From JAJPGZ01 sp041167105 (lineage in GTDB: Bacteria > Verrucomicrobiota > Verrucomicrobiia > Chthoniobacterales > UBA10450): 13,432 nt of DNA. Positions within the stretch are counted from its first letter, which is position 1. Every line of letters starts with the position of its first letter. Made by a program: the position numbers and the translations under genes. Below are positions 6,916 through 12,387 of the stretch, piece by piece. The notes below the pieces were generated by a model. It had not been told where the DNA came from. It ran no database searches and worked only from the letters and a program-made list of their open reading frames with translations. The DNA lies in NCBI GenBank assembly GCA_041167105.1, contig JBEEGX010000114.1, positions 1-13,432 of the forward strand. The letters are read 5' to 3'.

Positions 6916-7671
6916 TCAAATCGACAATTCGCCTTCGCCTTTGCCGCGATACGGGCAGAGACCGCGCTTCTTCGCTTCGGCCACGAAATCGAAGAACTCG
7001 CGCGCGGCCGCGCCGACTTTCATCGCCGCGGCTTTCTCAAGCGCCTGCGAAATATTGAGTCCGCTCAAGTAAATCAGTTTGAAAGCGGCTTTGATCTCTT
7101 GTCGATCTTGCACGGTAAATCCGGCGCGCTTCAGACCGATGACGTTGAGTCCCATGACTGAGTTCCGCTCGGCGCAAAGCGTGAACGGCGGCAAATCTTT
7201 TCCAAACGCCGAGCTACCCTGCACCATGACCAGCCGGCCGATGCGCATGTGCTGATGAAATGTCGATCCGCCGCCGAGAAATACGCCGTCACCGACGCGC
7301 ACATGTCCGGCCAGCAAGCAATTGTTCGCGATGACGACGTTGTTGCCGATCTCACAGTTGTGTCCGACGTGCGCGCCCACCATGAGAAAATTATTGTCGC
7401 CAATTTTCGTCGTCGATCCTTCTGTCGCGCCGCGATGAATCGTGCACAGCTCGCGGATGACGTTGTTGTTTCCGATAACGACGCCGCTCTTCGTTTCCGC
7501 CGAAAACGAAAGGTCTTGCGGCGGCGTGCCGATGATCGCGCCGTGACCGATCAAATTGTTTTCGCCGATCAGCACATCACCTTCGATGACAACGTGAGAT
7601 TGAATTGTCGATCTTGCACCGATCGTGGCCGCAGGATCGACAATCGCCGTTGGATGAATCGTCACATTCAC
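6916..7671 (-). CDS. lpxA: Acyl-[ACP]-UDP-N-acetylglucosamine O-acyltransferase LpxA
   Basis: The 251-residue protein is a left-handed beta-helix acyltransferase: hexapeptide repeats run from residue 1 to about 150 (HPTAIVDPAATIG, VLIGENNLIGHG, VRVGDGVFLGGG), then a C-terminal helical domain after GLNVIGLKRAGF (174-185). AHVGHNCEIGN (100-110) aligns with the E. coli active-site segment, so His104 is the likely catalytic base. LpxA acylates UDP-GlcNAc in the first step of lipid A synthesis, implying LPS. The start GTG at 7671 overlaps the radC stop by four bases (GTGA), suggesting translational coupling; no ATG lies near. The usual neighbours lpxD and fabZ are absent. Copies of the 10-mer at 7100 (Gln-Asp-Arg-Gln) and 7606 (Arg-Ser-Thr) are in unusual phases. 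Confidence 0.93.
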   Translation of the reverse strand: MNVTIHPTAIVDPAATIGARSTIQSHVVIEGDVLIGENNLIGHGAIIGTPPQDLSFSAETKSGVVIGNNNVIRELCTIHRGATEGSTTKIGDNNFLMVGAHVGHNCEIGNNVVIANNCLLAGHVRVGDGVFLGGGSTFHQHMRIGRLVMVQGSSAFGKDLPPFTLCAERNSVMGLNVIGLKRAGFTVQDRQEIKAAFKLIYLSGLNISQALEKAAAMKVGAAAREFFDFVAEAKKRGLCPYRGKGEGELSI

Positions 7672-8354
7672 AACACGCCGGCCTCTTTGAAACTGAAATA
7701 GCCCGGCTCGCCATCACCAATAATTACGTGATCGAGCAATTTGATCTGCAAAAGCTCCGCCGCTTCCGAAAGTCGTCTCGTTAGGCTGTAATCGGTCTGG
7801 CTCGGCGACGCATCGCCCGATGGATGATTGTGCACGACGATGACAGCGTAGGCCGATCCGATGAGCGCGGGGCGAAAAACATCGCGCGGATGGGCGATGC
7901 TCTCATTAACGCTGCCGACCGAAACTTCCTCCACGCGGATGAGATGATAGCGGGTGTCGAGCAGGACAACGCGGAGCGATTCTTTGCGCAGCTTTCGCAT
8001 TTCTTCGCCGAGCAATTCGTGCACAAGCTCAGGCGAATCCAGTTTCTGTTTCGATAATGTTTGCTGCGATAAACGTTGGCCTAAACCGAATGCCGCAACC
8101 AAATGCAACGCCTTGGCCGGACCGACTCCGCGAATTTTCGACAGTTCGTCCACCGTGCATCGGCTCAATTCGCGCAACGATCCGTATTGCTTCAACAACT
8201 CGCGTGCAAGATCGACAACGTTCTTTCCGGTAACGCCGGTGCGCAGCAGGATCGCAATCAGTTCCGCATCGCTCAACGCATTCGCGCCGTGCGCCGAGAG
8301 TTTTTCGCGCGGCCGCTCGTCCTGCGGCATCTCGCGAATTTTGAGTTGCGACAT
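7668..8354 (-). CDS. radC: RadC family JAB/MPN-domain protein
   Basis: The 228-residue protein has the complete RadC layout: the N-terminal MPQDERPREKL segment (9-19), a helix-hairpin-helix DNA-binding stretch with IRGVGPAKA (74-82), and a C-terminal JAB/MPN metalloprotease-like domain with HNHPSGDASPSQTD (175-188), which is the HxH-x10-D zinc motif (His175, His177, Asp188). Despite its name its role in DNA repair is doubtful; family expression is linked to competence in some bacteria. Start ATG 8354 overlaps the preceding stop (TAATG). It is the fourth gene of the pyrF-to-lpxA run. One 10-mer at 8208 encodes Val-Asp-Leu. Confidence 0.95.
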   Translation of the reverse strand: MSQLKIREMPQDERPREKLSAHGANALSDAELIAILLRTGVTGKNVVDLARELLKQYGSLRELSRCTVDELSKIRGVGPAKALHLVAAFGLGQRLSQQTLSKQKLDSPELVHELLGEEMRKLRKESLRVVLLDTRYHLIRVEEVSVGSVNESIAHPRDVFRPALIGSAYAVIVVHNHPSGDASPSQTDYSLTRRLSEAAELLQIKLLDHVIIGDGEPGYFSFKEAGVL

Positions 8355-9415
8355 TACATCCGCAGCTGCTCGAGCATCTCGATCAACGCATCGGCGAGTT
8401 CGCGCAACGCATTCGTGTGCTCGTTAGGCGCAAGCGTCGCGAGCAATGGCTGCGCTTCGCGAATCATTTCCGCGCCAGTATTAATCGAGGCGTTGAGCGA
8501 GCCGTTGGTCGCGCCGTTGCGCAATAACTCTGCCACTTCCATGGTGCGCCCTTCCAAAATCCATTCGGCGCAGCGCGCGCGCTCCGTTTCGGATGCGCGC
8601 TGGAGAAAATTCAAAACCGGCAGCGTGAATTTTCCTTTGCGCAAATCGGTCCCGAGCGTCTTGCCCGTTTTCGCTTCGGTGCCCGCGAGATCGAGGCAAT
8701 CATCGTAAATCTGATACGCCGTCCCGATGCGCGACCCGAACTGGCGCAAGATGTCGATCTTGTCCTTCGTCGCGCCGCTGATCCCGCCGGCGAGCTCTCC
8801 CGCGACGGCGAAAAGCGAACCGGTTTTCATTTCCACGATGTGCAAATAATCTTCAACGCGCAGTTGCAGATCGAAACGCCGTTGTGTCTGGATCATCTCG
8901 CCGGAGCAAACTTCGCTCGCCGTGCGCGCAATCGCCCGGCTGATTTCCGGTTCGTCGAAATTCGCGGACAAGGTCAACGCGTGCGCGAAGAGCACATCGC
9001 CTAACAACACGCTGAGCGAATTTCCCCAGCGCGCATTCACGGTCGGCTCGCCGCGACGTCGATCGGCTTCATCCATGATGTCGTCGTGAACGAGCGTGGC
9101 GATGTGGATCAACTCCACGATCACTGCAAGATCGACATGTTCGCTTTTTACTGGGCCGGTCGCACCACCGGAAAGAAGCGCCACCAGCGGCCGCAAACGT
9201 TTTCCGCGTCCGCCGATTGCGTAGGTAACGTAACCTTCGATCGCCGGATCGAACGCGGCGGCTTGCGCGATAATGCGTTTATCGACCGCGTCGAGATGCG
9301 GCTGCGCCACCTGCGCCACTCGCGCCAGACGACCGGAACGAGGAGCGGTTTTCGCTGCAGTCCCGGCGAACGCTTCCACGACAGCAGAATAGTTGGGCGG
9401 CGCGTGAATTGTCAA
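8354..9415 (-). CDS. Polyprenyl diphosphate synthase (trans, IspB/IspA class)
   Basis: The 353-residue product is a trans-isoprenyl diphosphate synthase. It shows GGRGKRLRP (68-76), the first aspartate-rich motif DDIMDEADRRRG (111-122), GDVLFAHA (139-146), EMKTGSLF (195-202), the second aspartate-rich motif DDCLD (238-242) and GKTLGTDLRKGK (251-262). It condenses isopentenyl diphosphate with allylic diphosphates; small residues before the first motif and the overall length favour a long-chain (quinone side chain) enzyme such as octaprenyl or heptaprenyl diphosphate synthase, though chain length is not decidable from sequence alone. The start is TTG at 9415, three bases after the stop of the upstream ligase gene; no ATG exists before the conserved core, and GTG at 9379 is an alternative. 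10-mers lie at 8752 and 9128. Confidence 0.92.
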   Translation of the reverse strand: MTIHAPPNYSAVVEAFAGTAAKTAPRSGRLARVAQVAQPHLDAVDKRIIAQAAAFDPAIEGYVTYAIGGRGKRLRPLVALLSGGATGPVKSEHVDLAVIVELIHIATLVHDDIMDEADRRRGEPTVNARWGNSLSVLLGDVLFAHALTLSANFDEPEISRAIARTASEVCSGEMIQTQRRFDLQLRVEDYLHIVEMKTGSLFAVAGELAGGISGATKDKIDILRQFGSRIGTAYQIYDDCLDLAGTEAKTGKTLGTDLRKGKFTLPVLNFLQRASETERARCAEWILEGRTMEVAELLRNGATNGSLNASINTGAEMIREAQPLLATLAPNEHTNALRELADALIEMLEQLRM

Positions 9416-9418
9416 AGA

Positions 9419-10069
9419 TCAACGACGGCGCAGCCACGCATCGGTCCCGTATTTTGCGGCCGCAATTTCATGCGCGCGTTCGAGAATGTGATTGTCGATC
9501 TTGCAGTCGATTACGTTCGCGGCCAGTTCGTGCGCGAAGCGCTCCGCGAAGTCCGGCGCAAGATCGACATATTGAATGCTGCCCTGTTGCAGAAGACCGC
9601 GACGCGTTTTTCGCTGCGCCGCTCCGGCAATTTTTTTTCCGTCGAGCATGACATCGGCGCGAACCGGATTCGCGAAACACGAATCGGAAATTTTCGCTGA
9701 AGGTTGCAATGCAAGCTCAGCCGCAGCGCCAATCGCGCATTGAATCGCCGCGTGCGTCTTTTCGTAGATCGACATGGGCGATCCCGCGAAAGCGGAATCG
9801 CCCGCTGGAATCATCAGGCCGTAGGTCAGGTCGTCACCGTGCAAAACAATTCCGCCGCCGGTCCAGCGCCTGACGAGGTCGCGCGGTTCGTTCGCCACAT
9901 CGGCGAACTTTCCGAAATATCCGAAGGAAAGCGCGGCGTGGTCCCAACGATAAAAGCGAATCGTCGGCGCATTCGCGCTTTCAAGCAGCGCTTCATCAAT
10001 CGCCATATTTATCGCAGCTGAGCGCGAAGATTCGTCGTCATAAATCGCGAGCGTGTCGAAGATCGACAT
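9419..10069 (-). CDS. Lipoate-protein ligase A / octanoyltransferase (LplA/LipM) family protein
   Basis: The 216-residue protein has the BPL/LplA/LipB catalytic fold: the RRWTGGGIVLHGDDLTYG segment (67-84), SDSCFANPVRAD (128-139) with a Cys at 131, and DGKKIAGAAQRK (143-154) holding the substrate-contacting lysine. These enzymes attach lipoate or octanoate to carrier domains of 2-oxoacid dehydrogenases and GcvH. It lacks the C-terminal accessory domain of E. coli LplA and matches the compact LipM/LplA-like class; whether Cys131 is a transfer nucleophile cannot be told. ATG 10069 immediately follows the pyrF TAG. The start codon itself is part of a 10-mer copy (10059-10068, read ATG TCG ATC TTC), and two more copies are at 9493 and 9561. 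Confidence 0.87.
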   Translation of the reverse strand: MSIFDTLAIYDDESSRSAAINMAIDEALLESANAPTIRFYRWDHAALSFGYFGKFADVANEPRDLVRRWTGGGIVLHGDDLTYGLMIPAGDSAFAGSPMSIYEKTHAAIQCAIGAAAELALQPSAKISDSCFANPVRADVMLDGKKIAGAAQRKTRRGLLQQGSIQYVDLAPDFAERFAHELAANVIDCKIDNHILERAHEIAAAKYGTDAWLRRR

Positions 10070-10765
10070 CTACGCGCTTAGCTCTTCGAGAATTCGTGCG
10101 GCGGCGTCGCTCGGATTTTTCGCGGCAAGAATTGGCCGGCCGATGACCAGATAATCCGCGCCCGCATCGCTGGCTTCGCGCGGCGTCATCACCCGACGTT
10201 GATCGCCGGCTTCGCTCCAACTCGGTCGCACCCCCGGCGTCACGATGACGATTTTGTTGCCGAACAATTCGCGCAGCGCGCGCGTTTCGTGTGGACTGGC
10301 GACGACGCCGTTGACGCCGGCGGCGACGCCGAGCCTGGCAAGCCGCGCAACTTGATTGTCGATCTTGTCGGAAATGCCGAGCTCGCTCAGCGAATGTTGA
10401 TTCAAACTCGTCAGCATCGTCACTCCGAGCAGCGTCATGTCGTGGCCGCTCGCGATCGCGGCCGCGCGCACCATTTCACTTCCGCCGCTGAGATGAATCG
10501 TCAGCATCTGCACGCCGAGTCCGACGGCCGACTCGACCGCGCGCGCCACCGTGTGCGGAATGTCATGCAATTTAAGATCGAGAAAAACTTTCGCGCCGGT
10601 GCCGAGAATTTCGCGAACGATTGCCGGTCCTTCCGCGGTGTAAAGTTGAAGGCCGATTTTGAAGAACGAAATTTGGTCGCGCAATTGTTCGACGAGTTTG
10701 AGCGCGTCGCTTTTCGCGGGCACATCCAGCGCGACAATGATTTTGTCGGCGGCGAGCGAATTCAT
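10070..10765 (-). CDS. pyrF: Orotidine 5'-phosphate decarboxylase
   Basis: The 231-residue product is a complete type 1 OMP decarboxylase, the last step of UMP synthesis. It shows IIVALDVP (9-16), the catalytic DLKLHDIP (63-70; Lys65 and Asp68 of the Asp-Lys-x-x-Asp array), TIHLSGG, and the phosphate-binding VTPGVRP and GRPI segments near the C-terminus. ATG 10765 is preceded by AAGGA at 10770-10774, a clear ribosome binding site. It is the first gene of the tightly packed run down to lpxA and diverges from ispE with only 38 bases between the two start codons. One 10-mer copy (10357) encodes Lys-Ile-Asp. Confidence 0.95.
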   Translation of the reverse strand: MNSLAADKIIVALDVPAKSDALKLVEQLRDQISFFKIGLQLYTAEGPAIVREILGTGAKVFLDLKLHDIPHTVARAVESAVGLGVQMLTIHLSGGSEMVRAAAIASGHDMTLLGVTMLTSLNQHSLSELGISDKIDNQVARLARLGVAAGVNGVVASPHETRALRELFGNKIVIVTPGVRPSWSEAGDQRRVMTPREASDAGADYLVIGRPILAAKNPSDAAARILEELSA

Positions 10766-10769
10766 GTTT

Positions 10770-10776
10770 TCCTTCT
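10770..10776 (-). promoter_or_regulatory. Shine-Dalgarno site of pyrF
   Basis: On the minus strand the sequence AGAAGGA ends four bases before the pyrF ATG. It is one of only two convincing purine-rich ribosome binding sites here; most other starts lack one, so it supports both this start and the idea that pyrF heads the operon. Confidence 0.6.
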
Positions 10777-10803
10777 TCCGACTTGCGGAACAAATTGCAA
10801 GCC

Positions 10804-11631
10804 ATGGAAGTGCTGGCGCCGGCGAAGATAAATCTGTCGTTGCGTGTGCTCGGAAAACGAGCGGACGGTTTTCACGAGATTGAAACGTCGATCGTGCCTA
10901 TTTCGCTTTGCGACAAGATCGACATCGAAAAACAGAATCGCTGGATCGATTTTAATTGCGACGATCCGTCGATTCCGAGCGGCGACGACAATCTTGTCGT
11001 CCGCGCCGCGAAAGTTTTCTTCGAGCAGACGAAGAGCAAAGGCGGCGTGTCGATCAAGCTGGAGAAAAAAATTCCGCACGGCGCCGGACTTGGCGGGGGC
11101 AGCAGCGATGCCGCTTCGACCTTGCTCGCGTTGAATCAACTCTTCGAAACGAACTTGCCGCGCGAAGCGCTTGCGAAAATGGCGGAACAAATCGGGTCGG
11201 ACGTTCCGTTCTTCATTTTTGGATCGGCCGCGATTTGCAAAGGACGCGGTGAGATCGTTCTGCCGTTTGAAGCGCACGAACGATTGTCGATCTTACTGTT
11301 GAAGCCGCCATTCGGCGTTCCGACGGCGTGGGCTTACTCGCGCTGGAAAGATTCGCGCGAGTTGCAGAATGTTTCATATGCGCCGCAGACGTTTGGCAAA
11401 CTAACGTTCGTCAACGATCTCGAGCGGCCGGTGTTCGAGAAATTCGTTTTTCTCGCGCGAATGAAAATGTGGTTGGGCGCGCAGCCGGAAGTCGGCGCCG
11501 CGCTCATGTCCGGGTCCGGATCGACAATGTTCGCGGTGATGCGCCGGAATGTAGATGTCGATCTTGTGGCAAATCGGGCGAAAGCGGAGCTCGACCCGAA
11601 GTTGTGGACGTGCGCGTGCGAAACGGCCTAA
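10804..11631 (+). CDS. ispE: 4-diphosphocytidyl-2-C-methyl-D-erythritol kinase IspE
   Basis: The 275-residue product is IspE, the GHMP kinase of the non-mevalonate (MEP) isoprenoid pathway, phosphorylating CDP-methylerythritol. It has PAKINLSL with Lys8, GFHEIET (22-28), the ATP-binding glycine loop PHGAGLGGGSSDAA (91-104), GSDVPFF with the expected catalytic Asp133, and the C-terminal GHMP motif around MSGSGSTMFAV. I prefer ATG 10804 because the family starts only a few residues before PAKINL; TTG 10783 would add seven residues. Its stop TAA directly abuts the sdhB stop on the other strand. Together with the prenyl synthase in the adjacent run it supplies isoprenoid precursors. The 10-mer occurs at 10915 (Lys-Ile-Asp), 11285 (Ser-Ile-Leu) and 11556 (Val-Asp-Leu). 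Confidence 0.94.
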   Translation: MEVLAPAKINLSLRVLGKRADGFHEIETSIVPISLCDKIDIEKQNRWIDFNCDDPSIPSGDDNLVVRAAKVFFEQTKSKGGVSIKLEKKIPHGAGLGGGSSDAASTLLALNQLFETNLPREALAKMAEQIGSDVPFFIFGSAAICKGRGEIVLPFEAHERLSILLLKPPFGVPTAWAYSRWKDSRELQNVSYAPQTFGKLTFVNDLERPVFEKFVFLARMKMWLGAQPEVGAALMSGSGSTMFAVMRRNVDVDLVANRAKAELDPKLWTCACETA

Positions 11632-12387
11632 CTATTCCACGGCGCCTCGGCGGAAACTCGCGCGCGTGTATTCGCGATTGAGCTTCGCGATAAAACTCGC
11701 GCTGATCTCGGCGGGGCAAACTGCTTCGCATTCGTAAGTGTTGGTGCAGTTGCCGAAACCTTCCGCATCCATTCGCTCAACCATTTTCAAGACGCGCGAT
11801 TCGCGCTCCGGACTCCCTTGCGGCAAATGCGCGAGATGCGAAACCTTGGCTGACGTAAACAACATCGCGCTCGCATTTGGACATGCCGCCGCGCAAGCGC
11901 CGCAGCCGATACATGCCGCCGCCTCCATCGCGATGTCGGCTTCGTGTTTCGGAACCAGAATTGCGTTTGCTTCGGGCGCGGAACCGGCGCGCGCGGAAAT
12001 AAATCCGCCGGCCTGCACGATGCGGTCAAGCGCGCCGCGATCGACCACGAGATCTTTCACGATAGGAAATGAGCGGACGCGGAATGGTTCGATCGTGATC
12101 GTTTCGCCATCACGAAATTTGCGCATGTAAAGTTCGCAAACCGCTCCGGGATGATCGGGTCCGTGTGCTTCGCCATTCACCGTTAACGAACAAGTGCCGC
12201 AAATTCCTTCGCGACAGTCGGAATCGAACGCGATGGGCAGTTCGCCGCGCAGCGTTAGTTCTTCGTTCACGATGTCGAGCATTTCGAGAAACGAGGCGTT
12301 CGGCGAAATGTCGTGCGCTTCGTAATGGACGAGCCGCCCCTGCGATTGTCGATCTTGTTGACGCCAGACGCGAAGATTGAAGTTCAT
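11632..12387 (-). CDS. sdhB: Succinate dehydrogenase / fumarate reductase iron-sulfur subunit
   Basis: The 251-residue protein carries the full cysteine set of the SdhB/FrdB family: [2Fe-2S] ligands Cys58, Cys63, Cys66 and Cys84 in DCREGICGTCSL and its downstream loop, then CIGCGACAAACP (159-170) and NCTNTYECEAVCP (213-225). By comparison with E. coli SdhB, Cys159, Cys162, Cys165 and Cys224 hold the [4Fe-4S] cluster and Cys169, Cys214 and Cys220 the [3Fe-4S] cluster. It passes electrons from the flavoprotein to the quinone site. ATG 12387 has AAAGGAG six bases upstream and overlaps the sdhA stop (ATGA); the open frame extends further upstream, but only inside sdhA. The N-terminal 10-mer at 12347 gives an odd Gln-Gln-Asp-Arg-Gln stretch. 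Confidence 0.94.
   Translation of the reverse strand: MNFNLRVWRQQDRQSQGRLVHYEAHDISPNASFLEMLDIVNEELTLRGELPIAFDSDCREGICGTCSLTVNGEAHGPDHPGAVCELYMRKFRDGETITIEPFRVRSFPIVKDLVVDRGALDRIVQAGGFISARAGSAPEANAILVPKHEADIAMEAAACIGCGACAAACPNASAMLFTSAKVSHLAHLPQGSPERESRVLKMVERMDAEGFGNCTNTYECEAVCPAEISASFIAKLNREYTRASFRRGAVE

Noticed and set aside
10766..10803. Divergent promoters between pyrF and ispE
   Set aside because: Only 38 bases separate the starts and I could not identify a convincing -35/-10 pair for either side.
11628..11636. Terminator between ispE and sdhB
   Set aside because: The two stop codons abut with no spacer, and no hairpin plus T-tract is visible there.
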